A stretch of DNA of 64,000 bases. It comes from Streptomyces sp. YIM 121038. Lineage in GTDB: Bacteria > Actinomycetota > Actinomycetes > Streptomycetales > Streptomycetaceae. The position numbers were made by a program, and so were the translations under genes. Shown here piece by piece: positions 45,043-54,357 of this stretch. The DNA is taken from NCBI RefSeq assembly GCF_006088715.1, contig NZ_CP030771.1, positions 4,030,001 to 4,094,000 of the forward strand, written 5' to 3'. The first letter of the stretch is position 1; each line of letters opens with the position of its first letter. The notes beneath the pieces were generated by a model. That model was not told where the DNA came from, searched no databases, and saw only the letters and a list, made by a program, of their open reading frames with translations.

Positions 45043-45963
45043 TCAGGCGAAGAACTCCACCAGCTCCGCCGTCACCTGCTCCGGCCGCTCCTCGGGGAGG
45101 TAGTGGCCGCTGCCCTCGATCCGCCGGAGGCGGAAGTCCTCGGCGTGGCCGGGCAGGATGGCGCGCAGATACGCGTGGCTGCGGTCGCCCGCGAGCGCGA
45201 GGACGGGGACGCCCACCCGGTCGTACGTCTCGAAGTCCTCGACGTCCTGAAGGAAGGTCTGGTACCAGGCGTTGCCCGCGCGGACCGCGTCGGGCGTGGC
45301 GTAGGCCGCCGCGTACACCGCGCGCGAGCGCTCGTCGATCGTGGACTGGTCCTGGAGCAGATAGCCGAAGAGCCAGTCGACGAGGACGTCGGTCCGGCCG
45401 GCGAGCAGCCGCTCCGGCAACCCCTTGACCTGGTTGAACGCGAACCACCAGAGATAGACGCCACCAGGGGTGGTCTCCCACTCGGCCCCGTCGCCGACCG
45501 GGAGCAGGGTGAGCTCGCGCAGGCTCGGGTCGGGGTGGGCCACGTCCAGGAGGGCCAGCTTCCGGGTGGCTTCGGGGTGGTTGACGGCGAAGGCGTGGGC
45601 GACCATCGCGCCGATGTCGTGCCCGGCGAGGTGCACGCGGTCGTGGCCGAGGTGGCGGACCAGCGCGTGGATGTCCTCGGCCATCGTCTTCTTGTCGTAG
45701 CCGGACGGCGGCTTCGCGGAGCCGCCCATGCCGCGCAGGTCCACGGCTATGACGCGGTAGCGGCGCGCGAGGGCCGGCATGACCTTGTGGAACTGCCACC
45801 AGGTCTGCGGCCAGCCGCCGAGCAGGACGAGCGGGTCGCCGCTGCCGCCCGCCACGTAGTGCAGCCGGACGCCGTTCACCTCGGCGTACGCGCTGGTGAA
45901 GTCGCCCTCCAGGGAGTGGGCCAGCTCCTCGTCGGTGGGCACGGCGGGAACGGCGTCGGACAT
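45043..45963 (-). CDS. alpha/beta hydrolase, epoxide-hydrolase type
   Basis: 306 residues. The nucleophile is Asp in LAGHDIGAMVAHAFA, the arrangement of epoxide hydrolases and haloalkane dehalogenases rather than serine esterases. The oxyanion motif is LGGWPQTWWQFH where HGxP is usual. The catalytic His is in EGSGHYLPEERP. ATG 45963 has AGGAGA six bases upstream. The gene has its own promoter region with a palindrome. The substrate is unknown. Confidence 0.88.
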   Translation of the reverse strand: MSDAVPAVPTDEELAHSLEGDFTSAYAEVNGVRLHYVAGGSGDPLVLLGGWPQTWWQFHKVMPALARRYRVIAVDLRGMGGSAKPPSGYDKKTMAEDIHALVRHLGHDRVHLAGHDIGAMVAHAFAVNHPEATRKLALLDVAHPDPSLRELTLLPVGDGAEWETTPGGVYLWWFAFNQVKGLPERLLAGRTDVLVDWLFGYLLQDQSTIDERSRAVYAAAYATPDAVRAGNAWYQTFLQDVEDFETYDRVGVPVLALAGDRSHAYLRAILPGHAEDFRLRRIEGSGHYLPEERPEQVTAELVEFFA

Positions 45964-45987
45964 GGGAGTCTCCTCCGAGAGTTTTAG

Positions 45988-45997
45988 ACTGATCAGT
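45988..45997. promoter_or_regulatory. palindromic operator-like site upstream of the hydrolase gene
   Basis: ACTGATCAGT is a perfect 10-bp palindrome 24 bases before the start codon, in an A/T-rich stretch where the promoter should lie. Its form suits a TetR-type repressor, but no such gene is adjacent. Confidence 0.4.
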
Positions 45998-46059
45998 TCA
46001 TAACCTCTGCGAGGACGGTAGCCCATCCAGACCGATCGTTCAAGAATGAGGGACGACGA

Positions 46060-46087
46060 AGGGGCGCGGCCCTGCGGCCGCGCCCCT
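46060..46087 (-). terminator. terminator after the M19 dipeptidase gene
   Basis: A perfect 12-bp stem AGGGGCGCGGCC with a CTGC loop, 19 bases past the dipeptidase stop codon. On the minus strand it is followed by a T-rich stretch. Confidence 0.6.
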
Positions 46088-46106
46088 GACGCCCGGTGAT
46101 GACCCG

Positions 46107-47303
46107 TCAGCCGTCGAGCTGCTCCAGGGTCGCGATCGACGGGCCCCTGCGGGCCTTCGCCGCGCGGGCCACGTCCTCCGCCGCGCCCAGGACCCGGGCC
46201 GCGTTCCGCCAGGTCAGCTTGGCGAGGTCGGGCTCGGACCAGCCGCGGTCGAGGAGCTCCGCGACGAGGTTCGGATAGCCGGAGACGTCGTCGAGGCCGG
46301 ACGGGGTGAACGCCGTGCCGTCGTAGTCCCCGCCGATGCCGATGTGGTCGACGCCCGCGACCTCCCGCATGTGGTCGAGGTGGTCGGCCACCGTCGCCGC
46401 GGTGGCGACGGGGCGCGGGTGCGACTCCTCGAAGGCCGCGTGCACCTTCATGGCCTCCGGGGTGGTGTCCAGGTGGTGGAAGCCGTGCGCCCGCATGTTC
46501 TCGTCGGCCGCGAGGGTCCAGTCGACCGCCGCCTGGAGGACGAACTTCGGCACGAAGGTGGCCATCGCCACGCCGCCGTTCGCGGGCAGCCGCTCCAGGA
46601 CGTCGTCCGGGATGTTGCGCGGGTGGTCGCACACCGCGCGGGACGAGGAGTGCGAGAAGATCACCGGCGCCTCGGAGGTGTCCAGGGCCGCCCGCATCGT
46701 CGTCGCCGCCACGTGCGAGAGGTCCACCAGCATGCCGAGCCGGTTCATCTCGCGGACCACCTCGCGGCCGAACGCGGACAGGCCGCCGACGCCCGGGACG
46801 TCCGTCGCCGAGTCCGCCCAGGCGATGTTGTCGTTGTGCGTCAGCGTCATGTAGCGCACGCCGAGGGCGTACAACGCCCGCAGCGTGGCGAGGGAGTTGT
46901 TGATCGAGTGGCCGCCCTCGGCGCCCATCAGGGACGCGATGCGGCCCTCCGCGCGGGCCGCCTCCAGGTCGGCGGCGGTCAGCGCGGGGCGCAGCTCCTC
47001 CGGGTGGCGGGCGAGCAGCCGCTGGACGCAGTCGATCTGCTCCAGCGTGGCGCTGACCGCGTCGTCGCCCGCCATGTCGCTGCGCACGTACACCGACCAG
47101 TACTGCGCGCCGACGCCGCCCGCGCGAAGGCGTGCCAGGTCGGTGTGGAGCCGGCCCGACTGGTCGGCGCCGACGTCCAGGCGGTCGAGGTCGTACCCGG
47201 CCTTCTCGCGCAGCGCCCACGGCAGGTCGTTGTGCCCGTCCACGACGGGGAACTCGGCGAGCAGGGAGCGGGCTCGGGCCAGGGAATCGGTCAGCGTCGT
47301 CAT
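46107..47303 (-). CDS. membrane dipeptidase, peptidase family M19
   Basis: Di-zinc metallopeptidase that hydrolyses dipeptides, including those with a C-terminal D-residue. It has 398 residues. All ligands are present: His24 and Asp26 in [13 protein letters not shown], the bridging Glu in [10 protein letters not shown], His in DLSHVA and in [10 protein letters not shown], and the GIGGDYDG acidic motif. No signal peptide is visible, so despite the family name it is probably cytoplasmic. It is the intact paralogue of the zinc-less protein at 41098-42219. ATG 47303. Confidence 0.93.
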   Translation of the reverse strand: MTTLTDSLARARSLLAEFPVVDGHNDLPWALREKAGYDLDRLDVGADQSGRLHTDLARLRAGGVGAQYWSVYVRSDMAGDDAVSATLEQIDCVQRLLARHPEELRPALTAADLEAARAEGRIASLMGAEGGHSINNSLATLRALYALGVRYMTLTHNDNIAWADSATDVPGVGGLSAFGREVVREMNRLGMLVDLSHVAATTMRAALDTSEAPVIFSHSSSRAVCDHPRNIPDDVLERLPANGGVAMATFVPKFVLQAAVDWTLAADENMRAHGFHHLDTTPEAMKVHAAFEESHPRPVATAATVADHLDHMREVAGVDHIGIGGDYDGTAFTPSGLDDVSGYPNLVAELLDRGWSEPDLAKLTWRNAARVLGAAEDVARAAKARRGPSIATLEQLDG

Positions 47304-47342
47304 GCGGCCACTGTTCCCTCGATCGCGCGCGCTGTCACGGGG

Positions 47343-47882
47343 TCACTTCCCGAAGCCGAAGCCGGACCCCGCGCCCTCGACCTTGGCGCGCAGGCGCTTG
47401 CCCTTCTCGGTCGCCTGCTCGTTCAGCTCCTGCTGGAACTCGCGCATCCGGCCGAGCAGTTCGGCGTCGTGCGCGGCGAGGGTCCGCGCGGCGAGCAGGC
47501 CCGCGTTGCGCGCGCCGCCCACCGAGACCGTCGCGACCGGCACGCCCGCGGGCATCTGCACGATGGAGAGCAGGGAGTCCATGCCGTCGAGGTACTTCAG
47601 CGGCACGGGCACGCCGATCACCGGCAGCGGGGTCACCGACGCCAGCATGCCCGGCAGGTGCGCGGCGCCGCCCGCGCCCGCGATGATCACCTTCAGGCCG
47701 CGGCCGGCGGCCTCCTCGCCGTACGCGATCATCTCGCGCGGCATGCGGTGCGCGGACACCACGTCCACCTCGTACGGGATCTCGAACTCGTCGAGGGCCT
47801 TGGCGGCGGCCTCCATGACGGGCCAGTCGGAGTCCGAGCCCATGACGATGCCGACGACGGGACTGCTCACGGATGTGCTCAT
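47343..47882 (-). CDS. purE: N5-carboxyaminoimidazole ribonucleotide mutase
   Basis: Converts N5-CAIR to CAIR in purine synthesis, using the product of PurK. It has 179 residues with [13 protein letters not shown], the [11 protein letters not shown] loop (catalytic His) and [14 protein letters not shown]. The ATG overlaps the purK stop by four bases (ATGA, 47879-47882), so translation is coupled. Confidence 0.97.
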   Translation of the reverse strand: MSTSVSSPVVGIVMGSDSDWPVMEAAAKALDEFEIPYEVDVVSAHRMPREMIAYGEEAAGRGLKVIIAGAGGAAHLPGMLASVTPLPVIGVPVPLKYLDGMDSLLSIVQMPAGVPVATVSVGGARNAGLLAARTLAAHDAELLGRMREFQQELNEQATEKGKRLRAKVEGAGSGFGFGK

Positions 47883-49030
47883 TCGGTGATCGTTCCTCGG
47901 AGGTAGCCGGCAGCGTGACGGGCGCGGTCGAGGACCTCGTCCAGGTCGTCGCCGTAGGTGTTGACGTGTCCGACCTTGCGGCCGGGCTTCACGTCCTTGC
48001 CGTACATGTGGATCTTCAGCTGCGGGTCCCGCGCCATGCAGTGCAGGTACGCGGTGTACATGTCGGGGTAGTCGCCGCCCAGGACGTTCGTCATGACCGT
48101 CCACTTCGCGCGCGGGCGCGGGTCGCCCAGCGGCAGGTCGAGGACCGCGCGGACGTGGTTGGCGAACTGGGAGGTCACGGCGCCGTCCTGGCTCCAGTGG
48201 CCGGAATTGTGCGGTCGCATCGCGAGCTCGTTGACCAGGACGCGGCCGTCGCGGGTCTCGAACAGCTCCACGGCGAGGTGTCCGACCACGCCGAGCTCCT
48301 GGGCCACGCGGAGCGCCAGCTCCTGGGCCCGACCGGCGAGTTCGTCGCTGAGGTCGGGGGCGGGCGCGATCACGGTGTCGCAGACGCCGTCGACCTGCCG
48401 GGACTCCACGACCGGGTACGCCACGGCCTGGCCGTGCGGCGAGCGCACGACGTTCGCCGCCAGCTCCCTGGCGAAGTCGACCATCTCCTCGGCGAGGACA
48501 GGCACGCCCGCGCGGAACGGCTCGGCGGCGTCGGCCGCGGAGCGCACGACCCAGACGCCCTTGCCGTCGTACCCGCCGCGCACGGTCTTCAGGATGACCG
48601 GGAAGCCGTCACCCTCCGTGGCCCCTTCCGCCGCGAAGGCCACGACGTCCGCCGGGTCCTCCACGATGCGGTGGCGTGGGCACGGCACTCCGAGCTCATC
48701 CAGCTTCGCGCGCATCACCCCCTTGTCCTGGGCGTGCACCAAGGCGTCGGGCCCCGGGCGCACGGGGATGCCGTCCGCCTCCAGGGCCCGTAGATGCTCG
48801 GTGGGTACATGTTCGTGATCGAAGGTGATCACGTCGCAGCCCCGCGCGAAGTCACGCAGCGTGTCCAGGTCGCGATAGTCGCCGATGACGACGTCGCTGA
48901 CGACCTGCGCCGCGGAATCCTGCGGAGTGTCACTGAGGAGCTTGAACCTGATGCCTAGCGGGATGCCCGCCTCGTGGGTCATACGAGCGAGCTGCCCCCC
49001 GCCGACCATGCCGACTACCGGGAACGTCAC
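47879..49030 (-). CDS. purK: N5-carboxyaminoimidazole ribonucleotide synthase
   Basis: ATP-grasp enzyme that carboxylates AIR with bicarbonate to N5-CAIR. It has 383 residues, with [17 protein letters not shown] at the start, ATP-grasp strands around [13 protein letters not shown], and [14 protein letters not shown] near the substrate site. GTG 49030 follows TACCCT by six bases with no ribosome site, so the purKE message is probably leaderless. Divergent from the GtrA gene. Confidence 0.97.
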   Translation of the reverse strand: MTFPVVGMVGGGQLARMTHEAGIPLGIRFKLLSDTPQDSAAQVVSDVVIGDYRDLDTLRDFARGCDVITFDHEHVPTEHLRALEADGIPVRPGPDALVHAQDKGVMRAKLDELGVPCPRHRIVEDPADVVAFAAEGATEGDGFPVILKTVRGGYDGKGVWVVRSAADAAEPFRAGVPVLAEEMVDFARELAANVVRSPHGQAVAYPVVESRQVDGVCDTVIAPAPDLSDELAGRAQELALRVAQELGVVGHLAVELFETRDGRVLVNELAMRPHNSGHWSQDGAVTSQFANHVRAVLDLPLGDPRPRAKWTVMTNVLGGDYPDMYTAYLHCMARDPQLKIHMYGKDVKPGRKVGHVNTYGDDLDEVLDRARHAAGYLRGTITE

Positions 49031-49288
49031 ACCCACAGGGTATCGGCCATCCGGGAACGGCCCGATCCCGTGCACTGGCGTCACAGCCGTGCCACGGATT
49101 GGACGGCGTCCCCGCGCACCACCGGGAGGGGCTGGTTAGCATGGCTGGGTTGACGCGACCGGGGAAACCGCAAACGAGGCGGGCGCGGCACCACAGGAGC
49201 GGCACCACCGGCACGACCCGCCGGCAGGGCCGGCCGACACGGGCAACACGACCGATGGACACCAAACACGGGGCTGGGGCGACCAACC

Positions 49289-49819
49289 ATGACGGACCGC
49301 GGCGCACTGCGGGTGCGAATGGACCGGCTCACGCGGGAAGTGGCCAAGTTCGGGGCCGTGGGCGCGGTGGGGACGCTGGTGAACTTCGCCGTCTTCAACC
49401 TCGTGCGCCACCTCACCGACCTCCAGGTGGTGCGCGCCAGCGTCATCGCGACGGTGGTCGCGATCTGCTGCAACTACGTGGGGTTCCGCTACTTCACCTA
49501 CCGTGACCGCGACAAGAACGGCCGCACCAAGGAGCTGACGCTCTTCCTGCTGTTCAGCGTCGTCGGCCTGGTGATCGAGAACGGCGTCCTGTACGTCGCG
49601 ACGTACGGCTTCGAGTGGGACAGCAAGCTCCAGGCGAACGTCTTCAAGTTCCTCGGCATGGGCATCGCCACGCTGTTCCGCTTCTGGTCGTACCGCACCT
49701 GGGTGTTCCGGGCGCTGCCCGCGCGCGCCGCGGTCGCCGATGCCGAATCGTTCCTGGAGGACGCCCCGGCGGCCGACGGCGGGCGACCGGCCGCGTCGGG
49801 CGGGCGCCGCCAGGCCTGA
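49289..49819 (+). CDS. GtrA family membrane protein
   Basis: 176 residues with four hydrophobic segments (for example FGAVGAVGTLVNFAVFNLV and LFLLFSVVGLVIENGVLYVA). GtrA-type proteins are thought to flip or position polyprenyl-phosphate-linked sugars for glycosyltransferases. It lies beside purK as in mycobacteria. The cytoplasmic C-terminal tail is Ala/Gly-rich. In the upstream region 49031-49288 a possible -10 (TAGCAT near 49136) is the only signal noted. Confidence 0.88.
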   Translation: MTDRGALRVRMDRLTREVAKFGAVGAVGTLVNFAVFNLVRHLTDLQVVRASVIATVVAICCNYVGFRYFTYRDRDKNGRTKELTLFLLFSVVGLVIENGVLYVATYGFEWDSKLQANVFKFLGMGIATLFRFWSYRTWVFRALPARAAVADAESFLEDAPAADGGRPAASGGRRQA

Positions 49820-49863
49820 CCTGCGCCGACCCCGGCCCTCGGGCCCCGGGGGCGCGGGGGCAC

Positions 49864-51135
49864 TCAGCGCACCGTCTCGTCCTCGTGGCGCTCCTCGCGG
49901 TGCGTCGGCGTCCGCGAGAGGAAAAGACCGAACACCGGCGGCTTGCCCTGGAGCATCTCCAGGCGGCCGCCGTCCGCTTCGGCCAGATCCCGGGCCACGG
50001 CGAGGCCGATCCCCGTCGAATTGCGGCCGCTGATGGTGCGCTCGAAGATCCGCGCGCCGAGGTCGGCGGGCACGCCCGGGCCGCTGTCCGTGACCTCGAC
50101 GACCGCCTGGTTGCCGGTGACGCGGGTGCGCAGGGCCACGGTGCCGCCGCCGTGCATCAGCGAGTTCTCGATCAGCGCCGCGAGGACCTGGGCGACCGCG
50201 CCCGGCGTGCCGACCGCCTGGAGGTGGCGCTTGCCGGAGCTGACGATGGCGCGGCCCGCGCTGCGGTAGGCGGGGCGCCACTCCTCCAGCTGCTGCTTGA
50301 TCACCTCGTCCAGGTCGAAGGAGACCGCGGAGCCCGTGCGGGGGTCGCGGGAGTTGGTGAGCAGCCGCTCCACGACGTCGGTGAGCCGCTCCACCTGGGT
50401 CAGGGCGATCGTCGCCTCCTCCTTCACCGTGTCCAGGTCGTCGGTCACGGCGACCTCCTCCAGGCGCATGGACAGGGCGGTCAGCGGGGTGCGCAGCTGG
50501 TGCGAGGCGTCGGCGGCGAGGCGGCGCTCGGCGGTGAGCATGCGGGCGATCCGCTCCGCGCTGGCGTCCAGGACGTCCGCGACCCGGTCGAGCTCCGGTA
50601 CGCCGTAGCGGCGGTGGCGGGGGCGCGGGTCGCCCGAGCCAAGGCGTTCGGCGGTCTCCGCGAGGTCCGTGAGCGGGGAGGCGAGGCGGTTCGCCTGGCG
50701 TACGGCGAGCAGGACCGCGGCGATGATGGCGAGCAGGGCCACGCCGCCGATGATCAGCAGGGTGCGGCCGACCTCCTGGGTGACGGCGGTGCGGGGCTCC
50801 TCGACGGTGACCTTCTCGCCCTCCTCGCCGTCCTCCGTGGCCCGGATGACGTCGCCCGTAGGGCGGGTGCCGACCTCGATGGGGGCGCGGCCCGGGATGT
50901 CGATGCGGGCGTACCGGTCGGTGTCCACCTGTTCCCGCAGGATCGCCCCGCTGACGCGCTCGTCGCTGATCAGACGGCTGTCCACGATGCTCGCGAGGCG
51001 GACGGCCTCGGAGTTCACGCGTTCCTGGGCGCTGTTGCTGATCGTGCGGGTCTCGACGATCACCAGTGAGACGCCGAAGACGGCGATCACTACGAGTACG
51101 ACGGCGAGGGTCGAGTTGATGAGGCGACGGCGCAC
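49864..51135 (-). CDS. draK: sensor histidine kinase DraK
   Basis: Two membrane segments (about 9-28 and 124-146) enclose an extracytoplasmic sensor of about 95 residues. HAMP follows, then a HisKA domain with His212 in ADASHQLRTPLTAL, and a HATPase domain with ALIENSLMHGG, DSGPGVP and TGIGLAVARDLAEADGG. It has 423 residues. Gene order and the POT transporter next door match DraR/DraK of S. coelicolor, reported to control antibiotic production under nitrogen excess; that identification is from context. GTG 51135 follows GGAGGG. Confidence 0.85.
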   Translation of the reverse strand: MRRRLINSTLAVVLVVIAVFGVSLVIVETRTISNSAQERVNSEAVRLASIVDSRLISDERVSGAILREQVDTDRYARIDIPGRAPIEVGTRPTGDVIRATEDGEEGEKVTVEEPRTAVTQEVGRTLLIIGGVALLAIIAAVLLAVRQANRLASPLTDLAETAERLGSGDPRPRHRRYGVPELDRVADVLDASAERIARMLTAERRLAADASHQLRTPLTALSMRLEEVAVTDDLDTVKEEATIALTQVERLTDVVERLLTNSRDPRTGSAVSFDLDEVIKQQLEEWRPAYRSAGRAIVSSGKRHLQAVGTPGAVAQVLAALIENSLMHGGGTVALRTRVTGNQAVVEVTDSGPGVPADLGARIFERTISGRNSTGIGLAVARDLAEADGGRLEMLQGKPPVFGLFLSRTPTHREERHEDETVR

Positions 51136-51473
51136 GGGGCCCTCCGGCCGGGCAGGGGGACGGACCTGACCAGTGTGCCCCTCCCCCGCGGGGCCCTGGT
51201 GACCCCGGGCCCTTGCCCTGGCCTGGGCGGGGCCTCACCTTCCGGTCGCCCGGGGCGCCGTGCCGCCGCTGCCGCGGCGGGGCCTTTCCCACCCGCCCGC
51301 CCGGAACTCCCCGGCTGCGCGGGACCGGCCCCGACGCGGAGCGCCGCCGGCGAGTGGTCGCCTGCCCGGGTGGGGGCGGGTGGGTGGGCCCCCTCCGGGC
51401 GCGCGCAGCGCGGCCACGGTGCGCGGATCGCGTGCAGCCCGGCCCCGGCACGCGCCCCCGCAGGGAAGCGCGG
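51136..51473. other. 338-bp spacer between draR and draK
   Basis: A very G+C-rich stretch with G-runs and C-runs and several possible hairpins (for example GCCGCCGCTGCCGCGGC near 51267). No gene is seen. A spacer this long is unusual inside a two-component pair, so draK may have its own promoter. Confidence 0.4.
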
Positions 51474-52151
51474 CTACGACTTCTCGAAGCGGAAGCCGAC
51501 TCCTCGGACCGTGGCGATGTAGCGGGGGTTCGCCGCGTCGTCGCCGAGCTTCTTGCGGAGCCAGGAGATGTGCATGTCGAGGGTCTTGGTGGAGGACCAC
51601 CACGTCGTGTCCCAGACCTCGCGCATCAGCTGGTCCCGGGTGACGACCCGGCCCGCGTCCCGGACGAGTACCCGCAGGAGGTCGAACTCCTTCGCCGTGA
51701 GCTGGAGTTCCTCCTCGCCCATCCAGGCCCGGTGCGACTCGACGTCGATCCGCACCCCGTGCGTGGCGGGCGGCTGCGCCGACTCCGTGGCGCCGCGCCG
51801 CAGCAGGGCCCGGACCCGGGCGAGCAGCTCGGCGAGCCGGAACGGTTTGGTGACGTAGTCGTCGGCGCCCGCGTCGAGCCCGACGACCGTGTCGACCTCG
51901 TCGGCGCGCGCGGTGAGGATGAGGATCGGCACCGTGTGCCCCTCGGCGCGCAGCCGCCTCGCGACCTCCAGGCCGTCCATGCCGGGCAGGCCCAGGTCGA
52001 GCACGACCAGGTCCACGCTGCCCTGCAGCCCGGCGTCGAGGGCGGTGGGACCGTCCTCGCGCACTTCGACCTCGTAGCCCTCGCGGCGCAGTGCGCGGGC
52101 CAGCGGCTCCGAGATGGACGCGTCGTCCTCGGCGAGCAGTACACGGGTCAT
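51474..52151 (-). CDS. draR: response regulator DraR (OmpR/PhoB type)
   Basis: 225 residues. The receiver domain has acidic Asp9/Asp10, the phosphoacceptor Asp52 in VVLDLGLPGMDG and the YVTKPF loop. The C-terminal winged helix ends in ISWLRKKLGDDAANPRYIAT and GVGFRFEKS. ATG 52151 follows TACCAT by six bases with no ribosome site, which fits a leaderless transcript. Partner of the kinase downstream and divergent from the peptide transporter. Confidence 0.88.
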   Translation of the reverse strand: MTRVLLAEDDASISEPLARALRREGYEVEVREDGPTALDAGLQGSVDLVVLDLGLPGMDGLEVARRLRAEGHTVPILILTARADEVDTVVGLDAGADDYVTKPFRLAELLARVRALLRRGATESAQPPATHGVRIDVESHRAWMGEEELQLTAKEFDLLRVLVRDAGRVVTRDQLMREVWDTTWWSSTKTLDMHISWLRKKLGDDAANPRYIATVRGVGFRFEKS

Positions 52152-52340
52152 GGAGTGATGGTAGTCCGCTGCGGACGGCCGTCGAAGGGTGATCGCCAGG
52201 AGCGGGCGCGGCATGCGCCGGGGGCCCGTACGGGGCGGCCCCCCGGTACCGGAAGATCACAATCCAGGATGCGATCCTTGGATACATCTAGGGGACACCT
52301 TGGAATGTGTTCCATTGGTTCCTAGGTCACCTGTGATCCA

Positions 52341-52400
52341 TGTCTCAACTCCTTCCAAATCACGCTCTGTCGTGGCGTATGGTGGCGAGACGCCTGTAGC
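52341..52400 (+). CDS. possible 19-residue leader peptide upstream of the POT transporter
   Basis: ATG 52341 opens a frame reading MSQLLPNHALSWRMVARRL and ending TAG at 52398-52400. Nearly half of its codons end in A or T, unlike genes here. No ribosome site is visible. It is followed eight bases later by a strong hairpin, an arrangement like an attenuator. It may be chance in an A/T-rich control region. Confidence 0.3.
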
Positions 52401-52407
52401 ACTACTC

Positions 52408-52445
52408 AAGGACCTTTGGCCCGCTATTGCGCGCCAAGGGTCCTT
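52408..52445 (+). promoter_or_regulatory. 12-bp stem hairpin in the POT transporter leader
   Basis: AAGGACCTTTGG (52408-52419) pairs with CCAAGGGTCCTT (52434-52445) through one G-U pair, with a 14-nt loop. Candidate attenuator or RNA control element. The upstream 52250-52340 region also has small palindromes (GGAATGTGTTCC). Confidence 0.5.
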
Positions 52446-52454
52446 CTGTGTGTG

Positions 52455-52472
52455 GGCTGGTGATCACCAGCC
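52455..52472. promoter_or_regulatory. 18-bp perfect palindrome upstream of the POT transporter
   Basis: GGCTGGTGATCACCAGCC lies 210 bp before the transporter start and 10 bp after the leader hairpin. TGGTNNNNACCA-type half-sites suit GntR or LacI-type regulators. The region from 52500 to 52681 returns to normal G+C and shows nothing further. Confidence 0.5.
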
Positions 52473-52681
52473 TGAAAGCAATGACCTGTGGTCGGGCCCC
52501 GCTCGCGACGATGCGTCCGGGGTGTGGATCTCGGTGTCGCCGTCTCTCGTGCTCCGCCCAGCGGACCGGTTCCCCTCGCAGGCGTGGGGGGTGGACGGTC
52601 CGGCGCCGGTGCCGACCGCCCCCACCGGGCGCGCCCACGGCGGCCTCGCCACGCGCGTCCCGACACCACGAGGATCGACCC

Positions 52682-54172
52682 ATGGCGTCCAGCCTGACGA
52701 AGGACTCGGCCAGCACTCCTGGCTCCGAGAAGACCTTCTTCGGCCACCCCCGCGGCCTGGCCACTCTCTTCATGACCGAGATGTGGGAGCGCTTCAGCTT
52801 CTACGGCATGAAGGCCCTGCTCCCCTTGTACCTGGTCGCGCCCGGCGGCATGGACATGAACGCCGCCACAGCCACGGCGATCTTCTCGATCTACATGGCG
52901 ATGGTCTATCTGCTCGCCCTGCCGGGCGGCTGGTTCGCGGACCGCCTGTGGGGCCCGCGCAAGACGATCACGATAGCCGCTCTGGTGATCATGCTCGGTC
53001 ACCTCACGCTCGCGCTGCCGGGCCAGGCGATGTTCTTCCTCGGCCTGGTCTTCGTGGCGATCGGCTCCGGCCTCCTGAAGGCCAACATCTCCACGATGGT
53101 CGGCCACCTCTACAACGGCCCGGACGACCCGCGCCGCGACGGCGGCTTCACGGTCTTCTACATCGGCATCAACCTGGGCGCCTTCTTCGCCCCGCTGGCC
53201 ATCGGCACCGTCGGCGAGAAGGTCAACTGGCACCTCGGCTTCGCCATCGCCGCCTTCGGCATGGGCCTCGGCCTGATCCAGTTCCTGCTCGGCGGCCGCC
53301 ACCTGAGCCCGCAGAGCAGCGTCGTGCCGAAGCCGGTGCCGCGCGCCGAGCTGATGGGCCTGGTCCGCAAGGCCATGCTGTGGATCATCGCCGCCGTCGT
53401 CTTCTACGGCGTCGCCGTCGCCACGGACGTCTACACCCTGAACTGGGCCATCGTCCCGATCACGGTCTCCGGTCTGCTCATCCCGATCTGGGTCCTGACC
53501 AAGATCAAGCGCGACAAGTCGCTGAACGAGACCGAGCAGTCCAAGATGACGGCGTACATCTGGTTCTTCGTGGCCGCCGCGGTCTTCTGGATGATCTACG
53601 ACCAGGGCGCGTCCACCGTGGCCCTGTTCGGCAAGAACTCCACCGACACCTCGATCCTCGGCTTCGACTTCCCGGTCTCCTGGTTCCAGTCGGTCAACCC
53701 CGTCCTGATCATGGCCCTCGCCCCGGTCGTCGCCTGGATCTGGCTGGCGCTCAACCGGCGCGGCCAGGAGCCGAACTCGGTCGTGAAGTTCGCCTCCGGT
53801 CTCTTCATCGTCGGCATCTCGTTCTTCGTCTTCCTGATCCCGCTGTCCATGGCGGGCGACGGCGACAAGGTCGGCGCGTACTGGATCGTCGCGATCTACT
53901 TCATCCACACCGTCGGTGAGCTGTGCGTCTCCCCCGTCGGCCTGTCGGTCACCACGAAGATGGCCCCGGAGAAGTACGCCTCCCAGATGCTGGGCGTCTG
54001 GTTCCTCGCCGTCACCGCCGGTGACTGCACCACGGGTCTGCTCTCCATCGCGGGCGTCGACCTGAACAAGTCCGGTGTGGTCGCCATGGAGGCCACGATG
54101 GCGGTCATCGCGGCCGTCGCGGTGTTCATGTACCGCAAGAAGGTCAAGGCGCTCATGGGCGACGTCCACTAA
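52682..54172 (+). CDS. POT/PTR family peptide MFS transporter
   Basis: Proton-driven uptake of di- and tripeptides. It has 496 residues with 12-14 membrane segments. PTR signatures: the N-terminal FMTEMWERFSFYGMKALLPL (the ExxER-type proton site) and GSGLLKANISTMVGHLYNG, with the second motif DGGFTVFYIGINLGAFFAPL. ATG 52682 has GAGGA about eight bases upstream. The 530-bp upstream region shared with draR holds several control-like structures. A strong terminator follows. Confidence 0.95.
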   Translation: MASSLTKDSASTPGSEKTFFGHPRGLATLFMTEMWERFSFYGMKALLPLYLVAPGGMDMNAATATAIFSIYMAMVYLLALPGGWFADRLWGPRKTITIAALVIMLGHLTLALPGQAMFFLGLVFVAIGSGLLKANISTMVGHLYNGPDDPRRDGGFTVFYIGINLGAFFAPLAIGTVGEKVNWHLGFAIAAFGMGLGLIQFLLGGRHLSPQSSVVPKPVPRAELMGLVRKAMLWIIAAVVFYGVAVATDVYTLNWAIVPITVSGLLIPIWVLTKIKRDKSLNETEQSKMTAYIWFFVAAAVFWMIYDQGASTVALFGKNSTDTSILGFDFPVSWFQSVNPVLIMALAPVVAWIWLALNRRGQEPNSVVKFASGLFIVGISFFVFLIPLSMAGDGDKVGAYWIVAIYFIHTVGELCVSPVGLSVTTKMAPEKYASQMLGVWFLAVTAGDCTTGLLSIAGVDLNKSGVVAMEATMAVIAAVAVFMYRKKVKALMGDVH

Positions 54173-54276
54173 GCGCTTCGCCGGTGCCGCGGTGGTGAAC
54201 CTGCGGGCCGTCCGTGGCCGGTCGCGCTCGCGCGGCGGACCACGTCTGCCCGCCGCACGCCGCACCCGTACGAACT

Positions 54277-54318
54277 GAGGGCCGCCGCACCACCCGGTGC
54301 GGTGGCCCTCGGGCCTTT
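54277..54318 (+). terminator. intrinsic terminator after the peptide transporter
   Basis: A 15-bp stem (54277-54291 with 54296-54310, one G-U pair) and 4-nt loop are followed by GGGCCTTTTC. Confidence 0.75.
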
Positions 54319-54357
54319 TCGGGGGCGGCGCCGCGGCCGCCGGTGCAGCATCGGGCC

